This document shows positions 1-5,830 of a stretch of DNA of 8,033 bases, piece by piece (position 1 is the first letter of the stretch; every line of letters begins with the position of its first letter). The stretch covers positions 1-8,033 of the forward strand of contig QMMV01000071.1 in assembly GCA_003647435.1 (NCBI GenBank), in the 5' to 3' direction. The stretch comes from Deltaproteobacteria bacterium. GTDB taxonomy: Bacteria; Desulfobacterota; Desulfobacteria; Desulfobacterales; C00003060. Both the position numbers and the translations under genes were made by a program. The notes below the pieces were generated by a model, which was given only the letters and a program-made list of their open reading frames with translations, made no database searches and had not been told where the DNA came from.

Positions 1-25
1 CCCTTGAACGGGCATTATGAACTTC

Positions 26-66
26 TCTGGTCTGTTTGGTTTGTTTGGTTTGTCTGGTTTGTTTGC
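26..66. repeat. Imperfect tandem repeat, TGGTTTGTT-type unit
   Basis: About four imperfect copies of a 9-10 base unit close to TGGTTTGTT run head to tail here. The tract is almost free of A and C on the plus strand. One frame reads as alternating V/W/F, which is a by-product of the repeat and not a sign of a protein. It lies about 245 bases before the ferritin-like gene. Function unknown; slippage-prone tracts of this kind can vary in copy number. Confidence 0.7.
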
Positions 67-124
67 CGGGCGAAGTTCACCCGGTTAAACAAGGTTCCAT
101 TCTGGAAATTTAACGGGGCAGGCG

Positions 125-140
125 GCCCACACCAGTGGGC
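125..140. repeat. Short perfect hairpin
   Basis: GCCCAC and GTGGGC form a perfect 6-bp stem around the loop ACCA. No T-run follows on either strand, so it is not a canonical terminator. It lies in the leader region of the ferritin-like gene and could be part of its 5' untranslated RNA. Confidence 0.4.
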
Positions 141-158
141 AAATCACAAACTGTTTGA

Positions 159-179
159 GGCCGTCAGGCCCTGTTTTTT
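159..179 (+). terminator. Weak intrinsic-terminator-like hairpin with T6 run
   Basis: GGCC-GTCA-GGCC forms a 4-bp stem followed three bases later by six Ts (174-179). The stem is short for an intrinsic terminator. It might end a transcript from left of the window or attenuate transcription into the downstream cluster. Low confidence. Confidence 0.2.
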
Positions 180-310
180 GGGACTTATTGAGCAAGCCCG
201 TGGATGGGTCAAAAAGTTCATGCAAAGGAGTGGAAAAGGAGTGATGCAAAGGTCTCGATCTGTGCGCTAAAGAGCTGGGGAGGTTGGAAAAACAGTAAGG
301 GAGGTTAGCC

Positions 311-1168
311 ATGGAAAAAGAAGCATTGATCAATCGATTAAACAAGGATCTTGCCGACGAGCATGCAGCTATCATACGGTATCTTGTTCACGGCTGGATG
401 GAAGGGGAAGACACTCCGCTCGGTTCCAGCCTCATTTCGATCTCCAGGGAAGAGATGTGGCATATGCACTGGCTCGGGATGATCATAGGCGAATTAGGTG
501 GAGAGCCTAACCTTATCCCTGCTCCGTATCCATATGATCCGACCAGCCGAACGACGATGCTTAAATCCTACATCGAATACGAGGAAAACTTGATCCCTCA
601 TTACAACGAAGAGGCAGCTGAAGTCGATGATCCCCATATCAGACGGGTCCTCGAGAGAGAGGCATGGGAATCTGCCATCCATGCGAGAAAGTTTCAGAGG
701 AAACTCGACAAATTGAGCCGCGAAGAGGCAACGGATCTTCCAGGGCAAGAAAGTGAATTGCCAGAGGAACTGCTGGATAAATTGCAGGCAGAAGTCACAA
801 GTAAATATACGGAGATGCTCCAGCATCTCCGCACTTCCTGGGTCTTCCAACAAAACAAGAGCATCGGCTGGAAGATCATGGATCAGGTGATGGAAAAGAT
901 GAAACAGCTTGCCCACTTTGCCGAAGATATCGCTGAAAACGGCGTCGTCCCAAAATTCAAACCCGGCCATATTGACAAAAGTAGCGTCCTCGGGCAGGCC
1001 CTGAAAAGGGCATTAGAAGATGTCCGGACAGCTCGTGGACGCCACTTGAAGTTAAGGGAGCACAGCGAGGTCAAGAAGCACTCGGGACTTGTCATCAACC
1101 TTGAGTTGACTGTCCGGCAGGAAGAGTATCAGGCTGAAGAACTCAAAGAGTGGACTGGGGACGTTTGA
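311..1168 (+). CDS. Tandem ferritin-like (rubrerythrin/bacterioferritin-like) protein
   Basis: Predicted cytoplasmic 285-residue protein of the ferritin-like superfamily, probably a di-iron peroxidase or iron-handling protein. The first half (about 1-135) has the four-helix pattern: E17 with Y24 on helix A, E48-x2-H51 on helix B, E91/E92 on helix C, and E117/E120 with H124 on helix D. The last motif is one residue off a clean E-x2-H. The second half (about 150-280) repeats the fold: residues 158-177 align with 10-29, and 199-214 align with 48-66. Its ligand positions have changed (K165 for E17, Q199 for E48, H202 kept), so only the first half is likely to bind two irons. The ATG at 311 is supported by AAGGGAGG at 297-304. 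A rubredoxin frame starts 4 bases after the stop, which suggests an electron-donor partnership. Exact subfamily and substrate are not settled by sequence. Confidence 0.85.
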   Translation: MEKEALINRLNKDLADEHAAIIRYLVHGWMEGEDTPLGSSLISISREEMWHMHWLGMIIGELGGEPNLIPAPYPYDPTSRTTMLKSYIEYEENLIPHYNEEAAEVDDPHIRRVLEREAWESAIHARKFQRKLDKLSREEATDLPGQESELPEELLDKLQAEVTSKYTEMLQHLRTSWVFQQNKSIGWKIMDQVMEKMKQLAHFAEDIAENGVVPKFKPGHIDKSSVLGQALKRALEDVRTARGRHLKLREHSEVKKHSGLVINLELTVRQEEYQAEELKEWTGDV

Positions 1169-1172
1169 AATT

Positions 1173-1333
1173 ATGGAACGGTACGTGTGTTCAGTTTGTG
1201 GCTATGTGTACGCTCGGCAGAAAGAGACCCTGACAACGGTATAGAGCCTGGGACAAAATTTGAAGAGCTTCCTGATGACTGGAGCTGTCCTGTGTGCGGA
1301 GCAGCAAAGGATGAGTTTGAAAAAAAAGAATAG
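1173..1333 (+). pseudogene. Rubredoxin, split by a one-base frameshift
   Basis: Rubredoxin is a small electron carrier with one Fe(Cys)4 centre; it feeds electrons to rubrerythrin-type and other oxygen-defence enzymes. The frame from ATG 1173 gives MERYVCSVCGYVY with the first knuckle C6-x2-C9, then drifts and stops at TAG 1242-1244. The rest is in the -1 frame from 1226: DPDNGIEPGTKFEEL, then the D-D-W-S stretch and the second knuckle C-P-V-C-G, ending at TAG 1331-1333. Restoring one base near 1212-1213 gives a 53-residue protein with cysteines at 6, 9, 39 and 42, the textbook numbering. Nothing else is damaged, so this is either a very recent mutation or a base missed in sequencing or assembly. 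It starts 4 bases after the ferritin-like gene and is probably co-transcribed and translationally coupled; its own ribosome binding site is poor. Confidence 0.9.
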
Positions 1334-1446
1334 AAACCTGCGACTCAGGCCAAGGAGGCCATTTGATGGAAGAGATGGTATTCGAATGCGGTAAGTCGGC
1401 GGGAGCGAAAACGATTGAAGAGAAGCAGGAGATAAAGGAGGCAATC

Positions 1447-2058
1447 ATGGCAACAGTGAAGGTTGGAGCAAAGGCCCCGGATTTTCAAGCCCCGGCATTT
1501 TACAAAGGGAACTTTCAACAAGTAAAGCTTTCAGATTTTCTGGGTAAATGGGTGGTCCTGTGTTTTTATCCCGGAGATTTTACGTTTGTCTGACCAACAG
1601 AGTTGACGGCAGTTGCCGCCAAATATGAAGATCTCAAAAAGTTGGACGTAGAGGTGCTCTCAGTCAGTGTAGACAGTCAGTTTGTTCATAAGGTCTGGCA
1701 GACAGAGGAGCTTTCTAAGATGGTAGAAGGAGGCGTTCCCTTTCCTATGGTATCGGATGGTGCGGGCAAGATTGGCTCAGTGTACGGCGTGTATGATGAG
1801 GCAGCCGGCGTGAACGTGCGCGGCCGGTTTATTATTGACCCGGACGGCGTGATTCAGGCCATTGAGATATTGACACCTCCGGTGGGCCGCAATGTGAGCG
1901 AATTGTTCCGGCAAATCCAGGCCTTCCGCCTGGTCCGAAAGACCAATGGTGCAGAGGTAGCCCCTTCGGGCTGGCAGCCCGGCAAGCCCACGCTCAAACC
2001 GGGCCCTGAGCTTGTGGGAAAGGTTTGGGAAGTGTGGAAACCTGATCTCGCCTTCTAA
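1447..2058 (+). CDS. prxU: Selenocysteine-containing peroxiredoxin (AhpC/TSA, Prx1/AhpC-like)
   Basis: A peroxidase reducing H2O2 and organic hydroperoxides in the cytoplasm. Read through TGA 1591-1593 as selenocysteine, the product has 203 residues, normal for a typical peroxiredoxin. The TGA is residue 49, inside FYPGDFTFV-U-PTEL, exactly where the family has its peroxidatic cysteine (consensus FTFVCPTE). A bacterial SECIS-type hairpin follows. The C-terminal V-C-P-x-x-W motif that holds the resolving cysteine reads VAPSGW (A172), and the only other cysteine is C39, so a 1-Sec mechanism with an external reductant is likely. Start ATG 1447 has an excellent site, AAAGGAGG at 1434-1441. ATG 1366, in frame with AAGGAGG at 1352-1358, would add 27 charged residues and is less likely. 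The gene follows rubredoxin by 113 bases and precedes the HEAT-repeat gene by 19. Selenoperoxiredoxins are known in anaerobes such as Eubacterium acidaminophilum; selA/B/C/D are not in this window. Confidence 0.92.
1603..1622 (+). promoter_or_regulatory. Bacterial SECIS hairpin for UGA 1591-1593
   Basis: The mRNA can fold as UUG(1603-1605), A, CGGC(1607-1610), loop AGUU(1611-1614), GCCG(1615-1618), C, CAA(1620-1622): a 4-bp upper stem and a 3-bp lower stem separated by an A-C mismatch. The apical loop begins 17 bases after the UGA and has G at its second position followed by U. This fits the known bacterial SECIS pattern (small loop with G among its first two bases, roughly 16-37 bases after UGA), the binding site for SelB. 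It lies inside the coding sequence, covering codons 53-59. Confidence 0.75.
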
Positions 2059-2077
2059 ACGTCACAAGGGATGTGGG

Positions 2078-2782
2078 ATGAATACCGTGAAGCGAACAGG
2101 GCATGACCTCAAACGCGAGATCTTAGCCCTACTCCAATCAGAAGATTTTGAACGAAGGCTCGGCGAGCTGTGCCAACTGCCGGCTCGCCGGGTAATCAAC
2201 CCTCTTTTTTCCTTTCTTCTGAGCCCTGACGAGCAAATAAGATGGCGGGCAATCACTGCCATGGGCGCGGTCGTGGCGAAACTTGCAGATAAGGATATGG
2301 AATCTGCCCGTGTGGTCATGCGCCGCCTTATGTGGAGTTTAAACGATGAGTCCGGCGGCATCGGCTGGGGCGCTCCTGAGGCCATGGGTGAGATTATCGC
2401 CTCACACGATGGCCTTGCAAGAGAGTACGCAAAGGTACTTATTTCCTATGTTTGTGAGAATGGGAATTTCCTTGAATATGAACCACTGCAGCGGGGGGCC
2501 GTATGGGCAATTGGGAGGGTGGCACGGGTGAGGCCTGATCTGGTTCGGAATGCCATCCCCGACCTTGTTGTCCATCTTGGGTCTCCGGATGCCACACTCC
2601 GTGGCCTCGCTGCCTATGCGATCGGTCTTCTCGGTGCTGAAAATGTCCGGCCGAGACTTGAAGCGCTTTTAGGAGATAAGGCGCAAATACGTCTGTATAT
2701 GAAGGGTAACTTGATCATCCGTCGCGTCAGTGAGCTGGCTAAAGAGGCCTTGGGCGGTATGAGCCTGTCGGAAAACCCATGA
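2078..2782 (+). CDS. HEAT-repeat protein, DVU0298-like
   Basis: A 234-residue all-helical protein with HEAT/PBS-lyase-type repeats and no signal peptide or membrane segment; probably a cytoplasmic scaffold or adaptor. Conserved-looking blocks are RWRAITAMG (about 55-63), the stretch MESARVVMRRLMWSLNDES (about 74-92), GGIGWGAPEAMGE (93-105), LQRGAVWAIGRVA, and a final repeat with LRGLAAYAIGLLG. From memory these resemble the DVU0298 family of sulfate reducers, whose biochemical role is not established. The frame is open upstream into the peroxiredoxin tail (ATG 2012), but ATG 2078 is chosen because AAGGG at 2066-2070 sits 7 bases before it and it avoids a 47-base overlap. It follows the selenoperoxiredoxin by 19 bases and is likely in the same transcript, hinting at a link to redox or oxygen stress. 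Confidence 0.85.
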   Translation: MNTVKRTGHDLKREILALLQSEDFERRLGELCQLPARRVINPLFSFLLSPDEQIRWRAITAMGAVVAKLADKDMESARVVMRRLMWSLNDESGGIGWGAPEAMGEIIASHDGLAREYAKVLISYVCENGNFLEYEPLQRGAVWAIGRVARVRPDLVRNAIPDLVVHLGSPDATLRGLAAYAIGLLGAENVRPRLEALLGDKAQIRLYMKGNLIIRRVSELAKEALGGMSLSENP

Positions 2783-2786
2783 AAAT

Positions 2787-2815
2787 TGTCATTTCTCCCT
2801 CCGGTTGAAATGACA
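2787..2815. terminator. 9-bp hairpin after the defence cluster
   Basis: TGTCATTTC (2787-2795) and GAAATGACA (2807-2815) form a perfect 9-bp stem with an 11-base loop, starting 5 bases after the stop of the HEAT-repeat gene. No U-run follows on the plus strand, so it is not a classic intrinsic terminator. It may instead protect the 3' end of the cluster's mRNA or mark a Rho-dependent end. Confidence 0.45.
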
Positions 2816-2880
2816 CGAAAACGCATTCTCCGGCAGCCTTCTGTAATCTTTCTCAGATTTGTAAAATTATCTCACTTTCA

Positions 2881-2896
2881 CTTGACTTAAGTCAAG
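2881..2896. promoter_or_regulatory. Perfect 16-bp palindromic operator, Crp/Fnr (HcpR-like) type
   Basis: CTTGACTTAAGTCAAG is its own reverse complement. The core TTGAC-N4-GTCAA matches the half-site architecture of Crp/Fnr-superfamily regulators (Fnr TTGAT-N4-ATCAA; HcpR/DNR-type variants with C/G at the inner position). The left half also reads TTGACT, a good -35 hexamer. The best -10 at 17-bp spacing (CAGCAT, 2905-2910) is poor, which would fit an activator-dependent promoter. The site is 402 bases upstream of the sulfite reductase and 98 bases after the HEAT gene, so the sulfite reductase transcription unit is the likely target. Confidence 0.6.
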
Positions 2897-2991
2897 GCAG
2901 GATACAGCATTCATACCAGTAAATTTCAAAAAGGAACCAAATTATGACAGACAAATTCAAAAATAGAGAGGCATAATAATCTTCCATTCCG

Positions 2992-3197
2992 ATGGGAGCA
3001 GAGCTTCCCCTAAAACCACTTGCGCTCATGAATTTCAAGCAAATAGACAATGAACTTGCTAAGCAGAAATTGGCCCATCGCCGCTGTTTGGGGCATGCAT
3101 GTTGATAAAAGAGCTTGAGCAAAAAGGGTTACGCAGGGAAGAAATCGTGAAAAACCTGGTCGAGAAATTCGGGGAAAAAATCCAGACGTTGGCGTAA
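2992..3197 (+). pseudogene. Short split reading frame of unknown identity
   Basis: ATG 2992 opens a 37-codon frame ending ...AHRRCLGHAC-TGA at 3103-3105. A second frame from ATG 3099 encodes 32 residues, MLIKELEQKGLRREEIVKNL followed by V-E-K-F-G-E-K-I-Q-T-L-A, and stops at 3195-3197. A one-base shift near 3099-3103 would join them into a protein of about 68 residues. The second part looks like a genuine amphipathic coding segment; its EEIVKNLVEKFGEKI pattern weakly recalls the tail of CcmH-type proteins. No good ribosome binding site precedes 2992. It could be a decayed small gene, a sequencing frameshift or chance. Not recognised. Confidence 0.25.
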
Positions 3198-3298
3198 TTC
3201 CAAATGGGCAAAAATGATGTTCTGGCAACAAACAAAGTAGGGGTGGAGCTGATAATTTGGAGCATTAATGTTACTGTTTAGAGGAAAGGAGGTAGAGT

Positions 3299-3952
3299 AT
3301 GCCCGATAATCCGGAAGGTGCAATTCTACAACGCGACAAACTGTCATACGCAATAGTACCAAGAACCCCGGTGGGTCTGGTATCTGCTGATATTTTGGAA
3401 AATATGGGCAGGGTGGCGCGTAAGTATAACATCCCTATCATCAAAGTCACATCAGGGCAGCGTATGGCTCTGGTAGGGATCAAGAAAGATGAGGTAGATA
3501 AGATCTGGGAGGACCTTGGAATGGATGTGGGAAGGGCTATAGAACTTTGTCTCCATTATGTCCAGGCATGTCCGGGGACGGCGGTATGTAAATTCGGAGT
3601 TCGGGACTCCCTGGGGGTCGGGACGGAGTTAGAGAAACTTTTTGTAGGAATGGAGCTTCCTGCCAAAGTGAAAATAGGCGTTTCAGGCTGCCCCTTGTGC
3701 TGCGGAGAAAGCTTTGTCCGTGATATTGGCGTGATCGGTAAGAAGAAAGGCTGGACGTTGATATTCGGAGGAAACTCCGCAGGGCGTCCCCGTATAGGCG
3801 ATATTGTGGCCGAAGGCCTATCAAAAGAGGAAGTCCTTGATCTGGCAAAACGCTGTTTAGAGTATTACGCTGCGAACGGCAAGAAGAGAGAAAGAACAGC
3901 GCGATTCATTGAGCGTATCGGTATTGAGGCATTGAAACAATCGGTTTTGTAA
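3299..3952 (+). CDS. Small siroheme/[4Fe-4S] sulfite (nitrite) reductase
   Basis: A 217-residue, single-subunit member of the nitrite/sulfite reductase family. It would carry a coupled siroheme-[4Fe-4S] centre for six-electron reduction of sulfite to sulfide (or nitrite to ammonia) in the cytoplasm. The cluster motif is complete: C91-P-G-T-A-V-C97 (C-x5-C) and C131-P-L-C-C135 (C-x3-C), with an extra cysteine at 134. The N-terminal ferredoxin-like half-domain (about 10-75) carries the basic KVTSGQRMALVGI segment that contacts siroheme in this family. Length and architecture match the small low-spin assimilatory-type sulfite reductase of Desulfovibrio vulgaris, not DsrA/DsrB (near 400 residues, with an inserted ferredoxin domain). 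ATG 3299 is preceded by a near-perfect AAAGGAGGT at 3285-3293. There is no electron-transfer partner beside it. The palindrome at 2881 may control it. Confidence 0.88.
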   Translation: MPDNPEGAILQRDKLSYAIVPRTPVGLVSADILENMGRVARKYNIPIIKVTSGQRMALVGIKKDEVDKIWEDLGMDVGRAIELCLHYVQACPGTAVCKFGVRDSLGVGTELEKLFVGMELPAKVKIGVSGCPLCCGESFVRDIGVIGKKKGWTLIFGGNSAGRPRIGDIVAEGLSKEEVLDLAKRCLEYYAANGKKRERTARFIERIGIEALKQSVL

Positions 3953-4248
3953 TATCCCAGATCAGGCAAAGTCTTCGAGGTCTCTGTCGACCACAAATGA
4001 ACCCACACGCCCGGTTGCAGTTCTGCCCAATTCTGGCTACATCCATTCTCGCCCTTCTTCCTTGATGGCGGTAGTATGTTGTTTCAGCGGCAAGCACCTC
4101 GATCTTGGGATTTCATCGGCATTGACTAAATCGCTCAAAGAGGGTAAAAACTTACCATCGTTTCAGAGGCTTGGGATGTTATTAAGTTAATTGATGCAGA
4201 AATATTGGAGTCCAGGTTTCCACGCAGAGTGAAACGGAGGCAAAGACC
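3953..4248. other. Intergenic stretch without a supportable gene
   Basis: Both strands are broken by stops in most frames. On the minus strand, short open stretches (one ending GRVGSFVVDRDLEDFA-stop near 3967) have a faint coding look but lie in different frames and match no family I recognise. They may be a relic of a lost gene. No clear intrinsic terminator follows the sulfite reductase. The end of the stretch holds the pyruvate kinase ribosome binding site, CGGAGG at 4235-4240. Confidence 0.4.
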
Positions 4249-5655
4249 ATGCCCATGACAAAGATTGTTTGCACTATCGGCCCAGCCAGTGAATCAGCAG
4301 ACATTATCAGAGCGATGATTGAAAGCGGTATGAATGTGGCAAGGTTGAATTTCTCTCATGGAAGTCATGCCGGGCATAAGGAGAAAATCCTTGTCATACG
4401 AAGCGTTTCCGATGAGCTGGACAGGCCAGTTGCCATATTACAGGACCTTGCCGGCCCAAAGATAAGGGTTGGAAATATTCCGGAACCCGGGATCCGGCTT
4501 GAGCCGGGCGAGACCTTTGCTCTGACAAACCAACAAATAGAAGGCACTCGAAATCGAATATCGGTAACGTATCCGAACCTGCCTGAGGAAGTAGAAGAAG
4601 GAGATCGGATCCTTCTTTCCGATGGTTCAATTGAAGTGACTGTCAGGGAAAAAACCGACTCCGAAATCTACTGTAAGGTCATCACGGGCGGTGTGCTTAC
4701 CTCACATAAAGGGCTTAATCTGCCGACACGAACCCTCCAGGTTCCATCCCTGACCGAGAAAGACAGGGAAGACCTCATTTTTGGTCTTGAAAACGATGTC
4801 GATTACGTGGCGCTGTCCTTTGTCAGGCGTGCGGAAGACATTCTGCAGGTGAGAGAAATGATTCGGCAGAAAAAACGGGATGTCCCTGTCATTGCCAAGA
4901 TAGAAAAACACGAGGCGATTGACTGCATCGATGAAATTATGGAAGCCGCCGACGGCATCATGGTAGCGCGGGGTGATCTGGGGGTTGAGATTCCACTGGA
5001 AGAGGTTCCTCTTATTCAGAAGATGTTGATCCAGAAGGCAAGTGCCCTTGGAAAGCCGGTTATAACAGCCACCCAGATGCTTCGATCCATGGTAGATTCC
5101 CCACGTCCCACAAGGGCAGAGGTCACTGATGTGGCAAACGCCGTGCTGGACGGCACGGATGCTGTTATGCTCTCTGAGGAAACAGCTACAGGAAGCTATC
5201 CCGTAGAGGCGATCCGCTTCATGGTTCGCATAGCAAAAACCGCCGAAGGACACTTTGCCCATGAAAAGTATCTGGAACTCTCCCCCCAAAAAAACATCCC
5301 AGAATCAGTGGCCCACGCCGCCTGTGTGCTGGCTGATCACCTGAAGGCATCGGCTATCATCACGCCCACTCAATCGGGGCAAACAGCCAAGTACATTTCT
5401 CGTTTCCGTCCTGCACAGCCTATCATCGCAATCTCCGCAAGCCAGGATGTCGTCCGGCAACTCACACTTTTCCGGGGGTGCCTGCCGCGGCTTATGGTTG
5501 ATACGGGAGCCAGCGATGATGTGATAATTGACAGGGCAACTGAGAGGGCACTCGGAACGGGGCGGGTATCAAGAGGAGACCTTGTAGTGATCACTGCCGG
5601 GTATCCGATTGGAGGGAAAGGGCGCACAAACATGGTTCGGGTGAAAAGGCTTTGA
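4249..5655 (+). CDS. pyk: Pyruvate kinase
   Basis: Last step of glycolysis: phosphoenolpyruvate + ADP to pyruvate + ATP, in the cytoplasm, normally as a homotetramer. The 468-residue length fits bacterial enzymes of the E. coli PykF type (about 470) without an extra C-terminal PEP-utiliser domain. The A domain shows R32, N34, S36 (RLNFSHGS), D66 and R73. The B domain spans about 70-160. The catalytic lysine is K217 in IAKIE, with Mg ligands E219 and D243 (MVARGDLGVE); T275 lies in ITATQML and is followed by the signature DSPRPTRAEVTDVANAVLDG. The C domain is about 330-468. At the K+ site the protein has L67 and K71 (DLAGPKIR), the pair associated with K+-independent enzymes. ATG 4249 lies 8 bases after CGGAGG; ATG 4255 is an alternative. 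It is apparently monocistronic. Confidence 0.97.
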   Translation: MPMTKIVCTIGPASESADIIRAMIESGMNVARLNFSHGSHAGHKEKILVIRSVSDELDRPVAILQDLAGPKIRVGNIPEPGIRLEPGETFALTNQQIEGTRNRISVTYPNLPEEVEEGDRILLSDGSIEVTVREKTDSEIYCKVITGGVLTSHKGLNLPTRTLQVPSLTEKDREDLIFGLENDVDYVALSFVRRAEDILQVREMIRQKKRDVPVIAKIEKHEAIDCIDEIMEAADGIMVARGDLGVEIPLEEVPLIQKMLIQKASALGKPVITATQMLRSMVDSPRPTRAEVTDVANAVLDGTDAVMLSEETATGSYPVEAIRFMVRIAKTAEGHFAHEKYLELSPQKNIPESVAHAACVLADHLKASAIITPTQSGQTAKYISRFRPAQPIIAISASQDVVRQLTLFRGCLPRLMVDTGASDDVIIDRATERALGTGRVSRGDLVVITAGYPIGGKGRTNMVRVKRL

Positions 5656-5830
5656 TGAACAGAGACATTTGAAAACCGGCCAATTTTCTTTTAGTTCAAG
5701 GGAGGCGAAAATGTTAACTGCAGGAATACTTTGAGTATTTTGAGAATTAAAATCTGAGCCTGACGCAGAAACGGGGAAAGAGGTCGTTTTTTGAAGTTCT
5801 CGGAAGAGAGGGGAAAATTCTATCCCTCTT
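5656..5830. other. Intergenic stretch with a strong ribosome binding site before a seven-codon frame
   Basis: AAGGGAGG (5698-5705) stands five bases before ATG 5711, an ideal initiation site, but the frame stops after seven codons at TGA 5732-5734. Two further in-frame TGAs (5741, 5792) occur before a TAG at 5846. It may be a leader peptide, or the stub of a gene lost by mutation. A 6-bp stem, AGAGGG (5807-5812) with CCCTCT (5824-5829), lies at the 3' end of the facing membrane-protein gene and has no T-run. Confidence 0.35.

Noticed and set aside
4..270. 88-codon plus-strand frame with a VWFVWFV stretch
   Set aside because: Its N-terminal third is the translated tandem repeat, the rest has no family resemblance, and there is no ribosome binding site.
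1218..1228. Programmed -1 frameshift as explanation for the split rubredoxin
   Set aside because: No A-AAA-AAG-type slippery heptamer, downstream pseudoknot or internal Shine-Dalgarno is evident, and rubredoxins are not known to use recoding. A missing base is simpler.
1603..2058. Separate 151-residue gene after the TGA
   Set aside because: It is the C-terminal three quarters of the selenoperoxiredoxin; its ATG-like start is not a real initiation site and no ribosome binding site precedes it.
2012..2077. Longer N-terminus for the HEAT-repeat protein
   Set aside because: The extra 22 codons overlap the peroxiredoxin tail and lack a ribosome binding site, while ATG 2078 has one.
3906..4097. 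63-codon minus-strand frame after the sulfite reductase
   Set aside because: It overlaps the sulfite reductase 3' end, has no ribosome binding site, and its composition (Arg/Cys rich) looks non-coding.
4702..5289. 195-codon minus-strand frame inside pyruvate kinase
   Set aside because: Antisense shadow of a fully conserved gene; it has no domain features of its own.
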